Counted from the first letter of the stretch, positions 27,576-37,112 are shown. The stretch is DNA of 64,000 bases from Streptococcus australis (GCF_003943615.1 NZ_RJPZ01000007.1:1-64000); one strand, 5' to 3'. Notes: generated from the sequence alone by a model not told the origin. Numbers and translations are program-made.

Positions 27576-27693
27576 GATGTTTCACGCCGTGGGGAAAGCG
27601 GAAGCGACGGAAATCTTGAGACTCTAGGCTCAAGATTCAGTCATGAGATTCCGAAGGAAGCTGCTGACGTCCGCCTCACTTAAGTGAAACATC
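27576..27693 (+). ncRNA. structured element B upstream of purB
   Basis: A 118-bp segment closed by a perfect 10-bp stem GATGTTTCAC/GTGAAACATC. Inside: GTGGGG/CCTCAC, CGGA/TCCG, hairpin AATCTTGAG/CTCAAGATT with loop ACTCTAGG, and TTCC-GAA-GGAA. It shares with element A the words CGGAAA, GAGACTC, AGGCTC, AGT.ATG and ACGTCCGC in the same order, while the outer stem sequences are unrelated. It lies 23 nt before the purB start codon and 10 nt after the stop of the previous gene. Confidence 0.6.
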
Positions 27694-27716
27694 AAAAGAA
27701 AGGAAAAATTAACAAC

Positions 27717-29015
27717 ATGATTGATAGATATAGCCGCCCCGAAATGGCGAACATTTGGACTGAAGAAAATAAATACCGTGCTTGGCTGGAGGTAGAAATC
27801 TTAGCTGACGAGGCATGGGCTGAGTTGGGGGAAATCCCTAAGGAAGATGTGGCCTTGATTCGTGAGAAGGCGGACTTTGACATCGACCGTATTTTGGAGA
27901 TCGAGCAGGAGACTCGTCACGATGTGGTTGCTTTCACACGTGCGGTTTCTGAGACGCTTGGTGAAGAGCGCAAGTGGGTGCACTATGGTTTGACTTCTAC
28001 CGACGTGGTGGATACTGCCTATGGTTACCTCTACAAACAAGCCAACGATATCATCCGCAAGGATCTTGAAAACTTCCTTAACATCATCGCTGACAAAGCG
28101 AAGGAGCACAAGTTCACCATCATGATGGGTCGTACCCACGGTGTGCACGCTGAGCCTACAACTTTTGGTCTTAAATTAGCGACTTGGTACAGCGAAATGA
28201 AGCGTAATATCGAGCGTTTCGAGCATGCGGCTGCTGGTGTGGAAGCTGGTAAGATTTCTGGTGCGGTTGGTAACTTTGCCAACATCCCACCATTCGTTGA
28301 AAAATACGTCTGTGATAAATTGGGTATCCGTGCTCAAGAAATCTCTACACAGGTCCTTCCTCGTGACCTTCACGCTGAGTACTTTGCAGTTCTTGCGAGC
28401 ATTGCAACATCTATCGAGCGTATGGCAACAGAGATCCGCGGTCTTCAAAAATCAGAACAACGCGAAGTGGAAGAGTTCTTTGCCAAAGGTCAAAAAGGGT
28501 CTTCAGCAATGCCTCACAAACGCAACCCGATCGGCTCTGAAAACATGACTGGTCTGGCGCGTGTCATCCGTGGTCACATGGTGACAGCCTATGAAAACGT
28601 AGCCCTTTGGCACGAACGCGATATCTCTCACTCATCAGCAGAGCGTATCATCGCACCAGACACAACCATCTTGATCGACTACATGCTTAACCGTTTTGGA
28701 AACATCGTTAAGAACTTGACTGTTTTCCCTGAAAACATGATCCGCAATATGAACTCGACTTTCGGTCTCATCTTCAGTCAACGTGCCATGTTGACCTTGA
28801 TTGAAAAGGGGATGACGCGTGAGCAAGCCTATGACTTGGTGCAACCAAAAACAGCCTACTCTTGGGATAACCAAGTAGACTTCAAACCGCTTCTTGAAGC
28901 CGATCCAGAGGTAACTTCTCGCCTCACTCAAGAAGAAATCGACGAAATCTTCAACCCAACTTACTACACCAAACGGGTGGATGAGATTTTTGAACGCATC
29001 GGTTTGGGCGACTAA
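27717..29015 (+). CDS. purB: adenylosuccinate lyase
   Basis: 432 residues; splits SAICAR (step 9 to IMP) and adenylosuccinate (to AMP). Starts [14 protein letters not shown], the usual family N-terminus, which decides ATG 27717 over the in-frame start at 27684 inside element B. Motifs: [25 protein letters not shown], and the fumarase-family signature [11 protein letters not shown]. The SD AAAGG is somewhat far from the ATG (12 nt). It completes the pur set after the cargo insert. Confidence 0.97.
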   Translation: MIDRYSRPEMANIWTEENKYRAWLEVEILADEAWAELGEIPKEDVALIREKADFDIDRILEIEQETRHDVVAFTRAVSETLGEERKWVHYGLTSTDVVDTAYGYLYKQANDIIRKDLENFLNIIADKAKEHKFTIMMGRTHGVHAEPTTFGLKLATWYSEMKRNIERFEHAAAGVEAGKISGAVGNFANIPPFVEKYVCDKLGIRAQEISTQVLPRDLHAEYFAVLASIATSIERMATEIRGLQKSEQREVEEFFAKGQKGSSAMPHKRNPIGSENMTGLARVIRGHMVTAYENVALWHERDISHSSAERIIAPDTTILIDYMLNRFGNIVKNLTVFPENMIRNMNSTFGLIFSQRAMLTLIEKGMTREQAYDLVQPKTAYSWDNQVDFKPLLEADPEVTSRLTQEEIDEIFNPTYYTKRVDEIFERIGLGD

Positions 29016-29045
29016 CCGCAACTAAAAACGGGAATTTGAAAAATA

Positions 29046-29231
29046 GACGAAAAGAGGCTGGGACAAAAGTCCTAGCCTCTTTTCGTCTTTGGATTATCGA
29101 GCAAGACGCAGTGGTTGAGTGGGCTCTACTAGGCTGATTTCATCAGCTGTTAGATCCCTACTCAACTGTGCGGGGGTGGGACGACGAAATCGAATTCTAA
29201 CGAATGACCGATTTCTGTCCCACTCTCTTTT
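29046..29231 (+). repeat. dispersed repeat R2, copy 1, including purB terminator
   Basis: Starts with a strong terminator stem (GACGAAAAGAGGCT.GGAC, AAAA loop, 29046-29087), then about 90 bp of conserved sequence, then a second long hairpin GTGGGAC...GTCCCAC (29175-29223) enclosing GAAATCG/CGATTTC. A copy of the same layout lies at 56141-56314. The rest of the 29016-29412 gap holds only AT-rich sequence and the terminator of the gene downstream on the minus strand. Confidence 0.8.
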
Positions 29232-29378
29232 CTTTGCCTATATCAGGCGCTCTAGATCCTGAATTTATCATAATAAATTTTGACTTATTAAACTATTTAT
29301 AGGAAGTCTATCACTAATTATAGATTATTCGTTTTACATGTTTTAGGAACTATTTTTTCGTGCTATAATTTGTATCAT

Positions 29379-29407
29379 AAAAGTCTGAGGCCAGACCCCA
29401 GACTTTG
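29379..29407 (-). terminator. Rho-independent terminator of the GntR gene
   Basis: On the minus strand AAAGTCTG, loop, CAGACTTTTA; it directly follows the GntR stop codon. Confidence 0.75.
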
Positions 29408-29412
29408 AATGA

Positions 29413-30129
29413 TCAATGATCACGATCACAAGAGATAAATTTGATTTTATAGTAGTCGCCGCGTTTATAGGTTTCGCTATATTCGAGAATTTGACCGGTC
29501 GCTTCCAATTTTGTCGTCTTCACTTGACGGACAGTTGGGAAGTTTTCATCGATATTCAACACAGAAGCGATTTTGCTTGGTGTTGGGAATACAATATCAT
29601 TGATTTCTTCAAAGTGTTCATCATTCATATGGATATGATAATCTTCTTTAAAGCGATCATAAATCGAACTATAGTAATCTAAGCTCGGATAATTTGGGTT
29701 AATATATTGCTCTGGGACATAGGTCTGGTGGTAGATATAGGTATCTTCACCAATATGACGAGTCCGATCAATCTTATAATAGAATTGAGTCGGAGCGAGC
29801 CCCAGTTTATCCAGGATATTCAGCGCATTGCCACGCTTAATAGAGAGAACTTTTACGGTCGCTTTTTGGATAGGGAAGGTTTCAACGTCTGAAAACTCAA
29901 CCAGTTTGTGTTTTCTAGCGCGCGAAACAAACGTTCCTTTCCCTTGTTGGCGGACGATGTATCCATCGCTAGCCAAATCGTTCAAAGCACGAACAACAGT
30001 AATCGAGCTAACATTATAAATCTTAATCAGCTCGGCTTCTGTGTAAAATTTATCTCCATTTTCGAATTTACCTGAGATAATTTGTTGCTTCAAATCATCT
30101 TTGATGTGTTGGTATTTTGGGATTGCCAT
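29413..30129 (-). CDS. bgaR: GntR/HutC-family regulator of the bgaC operon
   Basis: 238 residues: N-terminal winged helix (about 1-70, with TEAELIKIYNVSSITVVRAL as the recognition region) and a C-terminal UTRA ligand-binding domain. HutC-type regulators usually repress sugar operons and are released by a phosphosugar. It diverges from bgaC-PTS-agaS-galM, the same layout as pneumococcal SP_0058-0060, so it is very likely the local repressor. Start ATG is at 30129, set by SD AAGAGGTG; the GTG reading at 30138 lies inside that SD. The symbol follows the pneumococcal name and is tentative. Confidence 0.85.
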   Translation of the reverse strand: MAIPKYQHIKDDLKQQIISGKFENGDKFYTEAELIKIYNVSSITVVRALNDLASDGYIVRQQGKGTFVSRARKHKLVEFSDVETFPIQKATVKVLSIKRGNALNILDKLGLAPTQFYYKIDRTRHIGEDTYIYHQTYVPEQYINPNYPSLDYYSSIYDRFKEDYHIHMNDEHFEEINDIVFPTPSKIASVLNIDENFPTVRQVKTTKLEATGQILEYSETYKRGDYYKIKFISCDRDH

Positions 30130-30193
30130 GTGCTTCACCTCTTCTTTCGATATCCCTTGTTAATATTATTTTAACATATTTTTTCAAAAGTGG

Positions 30194-30222
30194 TTGACAT
30201 TTTTTTATTAATATATTATATT
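30194..30222 (+). promoter_or_regulatory. bgaC operon promoter
   Basis: TTGACA (30194-30199), 17 bp, TATATT (30217-30222). A weak cre-like word TGAAAAGGGTTTCT follows at 30228-30241 (no central CG). The AT-rich gap to the GntR gene probably holds its operator, but I see no clean palindrome. Confidence 0.75.
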
Positions 30223-30260
30223 GATAAATGAAAAGGGTTTCTTAGAAGGAGGTTCTCAGT

Positions 30261-32048
30261 ATGGGGGCATTTGAAATCCGTGAAGATTTTTATTTAAATG
30301 ATCAACCTTTTAAGATTTTATCTGGTGCAATTCATTATTTTCGGATCGATCGTGAGGATTGGTATCATTCCTTATATAACCTAAAAGCTCTAGGTTTTAA
30401 TACTGTTGAAACCTATGTTCCATGGAATGCTCATGAGCCACAAAGAGGCCACTTTCACTTTGAAGGGAATTTGGACCTGGAGCACTTTATCCAAGTGGCT
30501 CAAGAGTTGGATCTGTATGTGATTCTCCGTCCGTCACCGTTTATCTGTTCGGAGTGGGAATTTGGGGGCTTGCCAGCCTGGTTAATCGAAGAAGACCTTC
30601 GGATTCGCTCATCGGATCCGGCCTTTCTCAAGGAAGTGGCTCGCTATTACGACGAGCTCCTGCCACGTGTGGCCAAGTACCAATTGGATCGTGGGGGCAA
30701 TATCCTCATGATGCAGGTTGAGAACGAATATGGCTCTTATGGCGAAGACAAGGCCTACCTTCGGGCGATCAGAGATCTAATGATTGAGCGGGATATTACT
30801 TGTCCACTCTTCACCTCTGATGGACCTTGGAGGGCGACCCTTCGAGCAGGGACCTTGATTGAGGATGGACTCTTTGTAACCGGTAATTTTGGTTCGCGTG
30901 CGAATTACAACTTCTCTCAGATGAAAGAGTTCTTTGCTGAGCATGACAAAGAGTGGCCACTCATGTGTATGGAATTTTGGGATGGCTGGTTCAATCGGTG
31001 GAAAGAACCTATCATCAAGCGAGATCCAGAAGAGTTGGCAGAAGCAGTCCATGAAGTCTTACAAGAAGGCTCTATCAATCTCTATATGTTCCATGGTGGG
31101 ACCAACTTTGGATTTATGAACGGTTGCTCAGCACGAGGGACCGTGGATTTGCCACAGGTAACATCTTATGACTATGATGCTCTCTTAGATGAGCAGGGCA
31201 ATCCGACTCCTAAGTACCATGCAGTCAAAAAGATGATGGCGACCTACTATCCAGAGTATCCACAGATGGATCCGCTTGTGAAGTCGACTTTGCCAGAGCA
31301 TAGACTAAAGGTAACCAACAAGACTAGTTTATTTGGTAATTTAAATGAGATTGCTCAGGTCACAGAAAGTCTTTATCCACAGACCATGGAAGAAATCGAC
31401 CATCCCTTAGGCTATCTGCTCTATGAGACAGATGTTGAAATGGATGCGGAAGAAGAGCGCTTGCGTATCATCGATGCGCGTGACCGGGTACAGGTTTATG
31501 CCAATGATCAATTGATTGCCACTCAATACCAAGAAGAAATCGGTCAAGATCTTTTTTTAAACGGAAAAAAGAAAACGATTACAAGCTTAAAACTCTTGAT
31601 CGAAAATATGGGACGAGTCAATTATGGACACAAGCTCCTAGCGGATACGCAGCGAAAAGGAATCCGTACAGGAGTTTGCATCGATCTACATTTCAAGCTT
31701 GATTGGAAACAATATGCGCTTGATTTTAGCCAGCTGGATCGCTTGGATTTTTCGAAAGAATGGCAAGAAGGTCAACCAGCTTTTTATCAATTTGCTTTTC
31801 ATCTAGATCAGGTTGAGGATACCTTCCTTGATATGACTGGATTTGGAAAAGGGATCGTCCTTGTAAATGGCCACCATATCGGTCGTTTCTGGGAAGTCGG
31901 TCCAACACTCTCCCTCTACATCCCTCATGGTTTTCTCAAAGATGGGGAAAATGAGATCCTCGTCTTTGAGACAGAGGGCACTTGGAAGGAGACCTTAAAA
32001 CTTGTTTCACAACCTACATTCAAAGAAGTAAAGGGGGAAAACTTATGA
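30261..32048 (+). CDS. bgaC: beta-galactosidase BgaC, GH35
   Basis: 595 residues, the same length as pneumococcal BgaC, which cuts terminal Gal beta-1,3-GlcNAc. N-terminal TIM barrel with acid/base Glu156 in QVENEYGSYG and nucleophile Glu238 in CMEFWDGWFN; C-terminal beta domains end around GFGKGIVLVNGHHIGRFW. No signal peptide or LPXTG anchor, so it acts inside the cell or is released by an unknown route. SD AAGGAGG. Its stop overlaps the EIIB start (ATGA), tying it to the PTS: the sugar imported is probably a galactoside split after entry. Confidence 0.93.
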   Translation: MGAFEIREDFYLNDQPFKILSGAIHYFRIDREDWYHSLYNLKALGFNTVETYVPWNAHEPQRGHFHFEGNLDLEHFIQVAQELDLYVILRPSPFICSEWEFGGLPAWLIEEDLRIRSSDPAFLKEVARYYDELLPRVAKYQLDRGGNILMMQVENEYGSYGEDKAYLRAIRDLMIERDITCPLFTSDGPWRATLRAGTLIEDGLFVTGNFGSRANYNFSQMKEFFAEHDKEWPLMCMEFWDGWFNRWKEPIIKRDPEELAEAVHEVLQEGSINLYMFHGGTNFGFMNGCSARGTVDLPQVTSYDYDALLDEQGNPTPKYHAVKKMMATYYPEYPQMDPLVKSTLPEHRLKVTNKTSLFGNLNEIAQVTESLYPQTMEEIDHPLGYLLYETDVEMDAEEERLRIIDARDRVQVYANDQLIATQYQEEIGQDLFLNGKKKTITSLKLLIENMGRVNYGHKLLADTQRKGIRTGVCIDLHFKLDWKQYALDFSQLDRLDFSKEWQEGQPAFYQFAFHLDQVEDTFLDMTGFGKGIVLVNGHHIGRFWEVGPTLSLYIPHGFLKDGENEILVFETEGTWKETLKLVSQPTFKEVKGENL

Positions 32049-32521
32049 CTATTGTAGGATGCCGTATCGATGGACGTTTGATCCACGGGCAGGTAGCCAA
32101 TCTTTGGACTACCAAACTGAATATTTCACGTATCATGGTGATCGATGATGAAGTCGCTCAAAATGATATCGAAAAAAGTGGTTTGAAACTAGCGACACCA
32201 CCTGGTGTCAAGCTCAGTATCTTGCCAGTAGCAAAGGCTGCAGAAAATATCTTGGCTGGAAAATATGACAGCCAACGTCTCTTCATCGTAGCTCGCAAAC
32301 CAGATCGTTTCCTCGGTTTGGTAGAAGCAGGTGTGCCACTTGAAACCTTAAATGTGGGGAATATGTCTCAATCAGACGAGACTCGTCCCGTTACTCGTTC
32401 GATCAACGTGGTGGATGCCGATGTGGAAGCTTTCCACAAGCTAGCTGAAAAAGGAGTTAAGCTAACTGCTCAAATGGTTCCAAATGATCCAATTGAAGAC
32501 TTCTTGAAGTTGCTCAAATAG
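32045..32521 (+). CDS. PTS mannose/fructose/N-acetylgalactosamine-type IIB
   Basis: 158 residues. The phosphorylated His14 lies in CRIDGRLIHGQVAN, the IIB signature of the mannose family. It takes phosphate from IIA and gives it to the incoming sugar. Start ATG 32045 overlaps the bgaC stop by 4 bp and has AAAGGGG upstream; the longer reading from 31982 is rejected. First of four consecutive PTS genes. Confidence 0.93.
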   Translation: MTIVGCRIDGRLIHGQVANLWTTKLNISRIMVIDDEVAQNDIEKSGLKLATPPGVKLSILPVAKAAENILAGKYDSQRLFIVARKPDRFLGLVEAGVPLETLNVGNMSQSDETRPVTRSINVVDADVEAFHKLAEKGVKLTAQMVPNDPIEDFLKLLK

Positions 32522-32560
32522 TTTATAAATAAAAAAGAAAAATTTTAGGAGGAAATTGTC

Positions 32561-33475
32561 ATGATACAATGGTGGCAAATTTTACTACTTACTTTGTACT
32601 CAGCTTATCAAATCTGTGATGAGTTGACGATTGTTTCATCAGCAGGATCACCAGTCTTTGCTGGTTTCATTACAGGACTTGTCATGGGAGATTTAAAGAC
32701 AGGTCTCTTAATCGGAGCTTCTCTTCAATTGACAGTGCTCGGTGTTGGTACTTTCGGTGGAGCTTCTCGTATCGACGCCACTTCTGGTGCCGTTCTTGCG
32801 ACTGCCTTCTCAGTAGCACAAGGGATTGATCCAGAGCTTGCTATTGCTACAATCGCTGTACCGGTAGCAACTTTGTTGACATACTTTGATATTCTTGGTC
32901 GTATGACTACAACTTACTTCGCTCACCGTGTAGATGCTGCGATTGAACGCTTTGATTACAAAGGCATCGAACGTAACTATCTCCTTGGGGCGATTCCATG
33001 GGCTCTTTCTCGAGCTCTCCCAGTTTACTTCGCGCTTGCTTTTGGTGGAACTTTCGTAGAAACTGTTGTTACAGGTCTTGCTAATGTACAATGGTTGGCA
33101 AATGGTCTGAAACTTGCAGGTCAAATGCTTCCAGGTCTTGGATTTGCGATCTTGCTTCGTTACCTTCCTGTTCGTCGTAACCTTCACTACTTAGCACTTG
33201 GCTTTGGCTTAACAGCAATGTTGACAGTGCTTTATAGCAATGTTCAAAGTGTTGGTAATGCCGTTTCAGCAATGCTTGGAACAGATGCTTTTGCAAAACT
33301 TCCACAAGAACAAATGGTTGCCTTCACAAACAACTTCAAATCTGTATCTATGATTGGTATTGCCATTATCGGTATCTTCCTTGCAGTACAACACTTCAAA
33401 AACAGTCAACGTACAGTCGTAGCTGCTCCAGTAACTGAATCAGAAAGCGGGGAAATTGAAGATGACGAATTCTAA
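32561..33475 (+). CDS. PTS mannose-family IIC permease
   Basis: 304 residues with about eight hydrophobic segments and the IIC sequence GASLQLTVLGVGTFGGASRIDA near residue 60. It forms the membrane channel with IID. SD AGGAGGA precedes the ATG. It overlaps IID by 14 bp, typical of the coupled IIC-IID pair. Confidence 0.92.
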   Translation: MIQWWQILLLTLYSAYQICDELTIVSSAGSPVFAGFITGLVMGDLKTGLLIGASLQLTVLGVGTFGGASRIDATSGAVLATAFSVAQGIDPELAIATIAVPVATLLTYFDILGRMTTTYFAHRVDAAIERFDYKGIERNYLLGAIPWALSRALPVYFALAFGGTFVETVVTGLANVQWLANGLKLAGQMLPGLGFAILLRYLPVRRNLHYLALGFGLTAMLTVLYSNVQSVGNAVSAMLGTDAFAKLPQEQMVAFTNNFKSVSMIGIAIIGIFLAVQHFKNSQRTVVAAPVTESESGEIEDDEF

Positions 33476-34283
33476 GAATTACAAACTCACTAAAGAGGAT
33501 TTTAATCAAATTAACAAACGTAGTCTGTTTACTTTCCAATTAGGTTGGAACTATGAACGGATGCAGGCTTCTGGTTACCTTTATATGATTTTACCTCAGT
33601 TGCGTAAAATGTATGGAGACGGCACACCTGAACTAAAAGAAATGATGAAATTGCATACGCAATTCTTCAATACTTCACCATTCTTCCACACCATTATCAC
33701 TGGTTTTGACCTTGCTTTGGAAGAAAAAGATGGTGTCAAATCAAAAGATGCGGTCAATGGTATCAAGACAGGTCTCATGGGACCATTCGCTCCTCTTGGG
33801 GACTCAATCTTTGGATCATTGGTACCAGCGATTATGGGTTCAATCGCAGCAACTTTGGCTGTTGCAGGAAACCCAGCCGGTATCTTCTTGTGGATTGCTG
33901 TGGCAGTTGCTTATGACATTTTCCGTTGGAAACAATTGGAATTTGCCTATAAAGAAGGGGTTAACCTCATCAACAACATGCAAAGTACCTTGACAGCTTT
34001 GATCGATGCAGCTGCCGTTCTGGGTATCTTCATGGTTGGTGCCTTGATTGCTAGCATGATTGGTGTTGAAGTTTCTTGGGCTCCACACATCGGGAAAAAA
34101 GCCATCGATATCCAAGACATGCTTAATTTGATCTTCCCACGCTTGGTACCAGCTATCATCACAGGTGTGATCTACTGGTTGCTTGGACGTAAGGGTATGA
34201 ACTCTACAAAAGCTATCTTGCTCATCATCCTTGCAGCAATCGCATTCTCAGCATTTGGCCACTTCTTCTTTGGAATGGCATAA
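33462..34283 (+). CDS. PTS mannose-family IID
   Basis: 273 residues. The N-terminal TKEDFNQINKRSLFTFQLGW and GLMGPFAPLGDSIFGSLVPA segments are typical of IID; the C-terminus has several membrane segments. Start ATG 33462 is set by GGGGA upstream; an in-frame TTG two codons earlier is rejected. Confidence 0.92.
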   Translation: MTNSKNYKLTKEDFNQINKRSLFTFQLGWNYERMQASGYLYMILPQLRKMYGDGTPELKEMMKLHTQFFNTSPFFHTIITGFDLALEEKDGVKSKDAVNGIKTGLMGPFAPLGDSIFGSLVPAIMGSIAATLAVAGNPAGIFLWIAVAVAYDIFRWKQLEFAYKEGVNLINNMQSTLTALIDAAAVLGIFMVGALIASMIGVEVSWAPHIGKKAIDIQDMLNLIFPRLVPAIITGVIYWLLGRKGMNSTKAILLIILAAIAFSAFGHFFFGMA

Positions 34284-34294
34284 TGGAGTAAGGT

Positions 34295-34699
34295 ATGGCA
34301 AAACACCTAGTATTGGTCAGTCATGGTCGCTTCTGTGAAGAGCTCAAAGCTAGTACAGAAATGATTATGGGACCACAAGAAAACATTCATGCCGTGGCCC
34401 TCTTGCCAGAGGAAGGTCCTGAGGAGTTTACAGCCAAGTTTGAAGCCAGTGTTGCAGACTTTGAGGACTACATCGTCTTTGCGGATCTTTTGGGAGGCAC
34501 TCCTTGTAATACAGTTAGTCGCCTGATTCTTGAAGGACGTGCGATTGACCTCTATGCAGGGATGAACTTGCCAATGGTAATTGAATTTATTAATAACAGC
34601 CTGGTCGGAGGAGAAGAAGACTATCCAGCGCGTGCACAAGAAAGCATCGTGAAGGTTAATGATCTTTTATCCAACTTTGATGACGACGAGGATGAGTAA
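34295..34699 (+). CDS. PTS mannose-family IIA
   Basis: 134 residues; the phosphorylated His10 is in LVLVSHGRFCEE. Receives phosphate from HPr and passes it to IIB. GGAGTAAGG lies just before the ATG. The acidic C-terminus (DDDEDE) is unusual but harmless. IIA last in a IIB-IIC-IID-IIA order matches the pneumococcal bgaC operon. Confidence 0.93.
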   Translation: MAKHLVLVSHGRFCEELKASTEMIMGPQENIHAVALLPEEGPEEFTAKFEASVADFEDYIVFADLLGGTPCNTVSRLILEGRAIDLYAGMNLPMVIEFINNSLVGGEEDYPARAQESIVKVNDLLSNFDDDEDE

Positions 34700-34733
34700 G
34701 ATACGATAGCGAAAACCGCTTGAACATTCGGAA

Positions 34734-34760
34734 TGGGGCTGGGACAATTGTCTCGGCCTC
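34734..34760 (+). other. intergenic hairpin between IIA and agaS
   Basis: GGCTGGGAC-AATT-GTCTCGGCC without a T run, similar in sequence to the terminator stem of repeat R2. It may be a partial R2 relic or an attenuator or processing site inside the operon. Confidence 0.5.
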
Positions 34761-34796
34761 TTACCGCTTATAAGGCGGGTAGAAAAGAGGAGAAGC

Positions 34797-35960
34797 ATGC
34801 TAGATTATACAAAAGAAGAACTGCTTGAACTGGGGGCTGAAATTACGACTCGCGAAATTTACCAGCAACCGGAAGTTTGGAAAGAAACCTATCGTCTCTA
34901 TCAAGAGAAAGCAAAAGAAATCCAAGAGTTTTTAGAGACCATTGGGAAGCGTCATGGCTACATCAAAGTCATCCTGACAGGGGCAGGGACCTCGGCCTAT
35001 GTGGGGGACACCTTGGTTCCCTATTTGCAGGAAGTGCACGATGAACGCCATTGGAATTTCCAATCCATTGCGACGACTGATATCGTGGCACATCCACAAA
35101 CCTACCTCAAAAAAGAAGTGCCGACGGTCTTAGTTTCCTTTGCACGAAGTGGCAACTCACCTGAAAGTGTCGCGACAGTTGAGTTGGCTCAAGACTTGGT
35201 CGATGAACTCTATCAGATCACCATTACCTGTGCGGAAGAAGGAAAGCTGGCCCAGCAGGCCCACGGAGATGAGCGCAATCTCTTGCTTCTCCAACCAAAA
35301 GAAACCAACGATGCCGGCTTCGCCATGACCTCCAGCTTTACTTCTATGCTTTTGACAGCCCTCTTGGTCTTTGACCCAAGTGAGGAAGAAATCAAGGAAA
35401 AACGAGTGGAAGAATTGATTTATCTGTCAGAGCAGGTCTTGGAGAAAGATCGCGAGGTCAAGGAAGTTGTAGATTTAGACTTCGAACGCGTCATCTATCT
35501 AGGAGCAGGACCTTTCTTCGGGCTAGCTCATGAAGCCCAGCTCAAGATTTTAGAGTTAACAGCTGGTAAAATCGCGACCATGTATGAGAGCCCTGTCGGC
35601 TTCCGTCATGGACCGAAATCCCTCATCAATGACCAGACCCTGGTCTTGGTTTTTGGATCCATTGATCCTTATACACGCCAGTACGATTTGGATTTGGTTG
35701 GAGAAGTGGCCGGAGATCAGATTGCCCGTCAGGTTGTTCTCTTGACCGACCAAGCTGCTGGAATTGAGCATGTACGAGAAGTGTTGGTAGAAGCATCAGC
35801 AGAGTCGCTGGATATCTACCGTGCCTTCCCATACATTATCTACGGTCAATTGATTTCTCTCTTGACTTCGCTTAAGGTTCAAAATCGCCCAGATACGCCA
35901 TCACCGACAGGAACGGTCAACCGTGTTGTACAAGGAGTGGTGATTCACCCCTTTCACTAG
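34797..35960 (+). CDS. agaS: SIS-domain sugar isomerase/deaminase AgaS
   Basis: 387 residues with two SIS domains (GAGTSAYVGDTLVP; FARSGNSPESVA; YLGAGPFFGLAHEAQLKILE; ESPVGFRHGPKSL). Proteins of the AgaS type deaminate/isomerise galactosamine-6-phosphate or act on tagatose-6-phosphate; the annotation of the family is mixed. Its place after a GalNAc-type PTS and BgaC suggests it handles the phosphorylated amino sugar released from glycans. SD GAGGAGAAG. Confidence 0.88.
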   Translation: MLDYTKEELLELGAEITTREIYQQPEVWKETYRLYQEKAKEIQEFLETIGKRHGYIKVILTGAGTSAYVGDTLVPYLQEVHDERHWNFQSIATTDIVAHPQTYLKKEVPTVLVSFARSGNSPESVATVELAQDLVDELYQITITCAEEGKLAQQAHGDERNLLLLQPKETNDAGFAMTSSFTSMLLTALLVFDPSEEEIKEKRVEELIYLSEQVLEKDREVKEVVDLDFERVIYLGAGPFFGLAHEAQLKILELTAGKIATMYESPVGFRHGPKSLINDQTLVLVFGSIDPYTRQYDLDLVGEVAGDQIARQVVLLTDQAAGIEHVREVLVEASAESLDIYRAFPYIIYGQLISLLTSLKVQNRPDTPSPTGTVNRVVQGVVIHPFH

Positions 35961-35987
35961 AATGAATGATCTTGGAGGAGACAACTT

Positions 35988-37028
35988 GTGAAACACTATC
36001 AAAAATATCTATTTGGTCAATTGGACGGTCAAGATGTAGAAGCGTATCGCCTCGAAAATGACCTGGGTTATCAATTGTCTGTCATGACTTATGGAGCTAC
36101 TATTTTAGAGTATGTAACACCAGACAAGCATGACCAATTTGCTAATATTGTATTGGGCTTCGATAATTTTGATGCCTATGTTGGGAATAGCCCTAAGTAT
36201 GGAGCCAGCATTGGTCCAGTCGCTGGTCGGATCGCAGGTGCCAGCTTTGACCTCAATGGGCAAACCTACCACTTGGAAGCCAATAATGGAACCAACTGCA
36301 ACCATAGTGGACCGACTGGCTGGGACAGCGCCTTGTTTAGCGTGGAGTCGGTGACGGACCAAGAAATCACTCTGTACACAGAACGTGCAGATGGCACCGG
36401 TGGTTTCCCTGGAAATCTCAAGATCTGGGTGACCTATGGTTTGACCGAAGCAGGGGAGTTGGAAATCAGCTACCGGGTGGAAACGGACCAGGACACCCTG
36501 GTCAATCCGACCAACCACAGCTATTTCAACCTATCAGGCAACTTCACCCAGCCGGTTAATGACCATGTCTTCCAGATCAATCATCAGGGACTTTACCCCA
36601 TTCATCCAGATGGCGTTCCTCTTCACACTGTGGATAGAGAAAGTCCAATTGTTCAGCATCTCTACCAAGCCATGCTATTAGAGGATCTCTTCAAGGATTC
36701 TGATCCGCAAATCCGCCTGGTAGAAGGATTAGACCATCCCTTCGCTTTGCCAGAAGGGCATGAAAATGCAGGTTTCTTCTACCATCAGCCGTCTGGGCGC
36801 TTTTTGACCTTCAAGTCAGAAGCCCCAGCCTTGGTGGTGTATTCAGCCAATTTTGTAGATGAAACCGTTCATCTTCAAGGCAAACCAATGGTTCAGCACA
36901 ATGGCCTGGCCCTCGAATTTCAAACAGTGCCAGATGCCATTCATAGTGACCAAGCTGAAAAGGTCATCTTGAGAGCAGGTCAAGTCTTTACCAGCAAGAC
37001 CAGCTACCATGCCATCGCTAAAAAATAA
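35988..37028 (+). CDS. galM: aldose 1-epimerase (galactose mutarotase)
   Basis: 346 residues. Interconverts alpha- and beta-galactose, matching beta-galactose released by BgaC. Conserved features: GRIAGASFDLNGQTYHLEANNGTN region split over about residues 80-105, catalytic His in NPTNHSYFNLSG, and the C-terminal acidic residue in LALEFQTVPDA. Start is GTG 35988 with SD GGAGGAG. Last gene of the operon, followed by a terminator. Confidence 0.93.
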   Translation: MKHYQKYLFGQLDGQDVEAYRLENDLGYQLSVMTYGATILEYVTPDKHDQFANIVLGFDNFDAYVGNSPKYGASIGPVAGRIAGASFDLNGQTYHLEANNGTNCNHSGPTGWDSALFSVESVTDQEITLYTERADGTGGFPGNLKIWVTYGLTEAGELEISYRVETDQDTLVNPTNHSYFNLSGNFTQPVNDHVFQINHQGLYPIHPDGVPLHTVDRESPIVQHLYQAMLLEDLFKDSDPQIRLVEGLDHPFALPEGHENAGFFYHQPSGRFLTFKSEAPALVVYSANFVDETVHLQGKPMVQHNGLALEFQTVPDAIHSDQAEKVILRAGQVFTSKTSYHAIAKK

Positions 37029-37031
37029 TGA

Positions 37032-37089
37032 GAAAAGGGGAGGCTCCAAACAAGGATGTAAAATTCTTGCTGAAGGCCCCCTCTTTTTT
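37032..37089 (+). terminator. Rho-independent terminator after galM
   Basis: AAAAGGGGAGGC / GGCCCCCTCTTTTTT with a long internal loop. Confidence 0.75.
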
Positions 37090-37112
37090 AGAAAATATTT
37101 TTCAAAAATAAC

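Noticed and set aside
20727-27693. Elements A and B as classical transposon-derived MITEs (RUP-like)
   Set aside because: Their terminal inverted repeats are different sequences (ATAATCGTC versus GATGTTTCAC), while inner words are conserved. That is the reverse of what a transposase-mobilised element shows. Not fully excluded.
31982-32044. Longer N-terminus for PTS IIB, reading into bgaC
   Set aside because: ATG 32045 has a correct SD, starts the family N-terminus (MTIVGCRIDGRLIHGQ) and makes a standard ATGA overlap.
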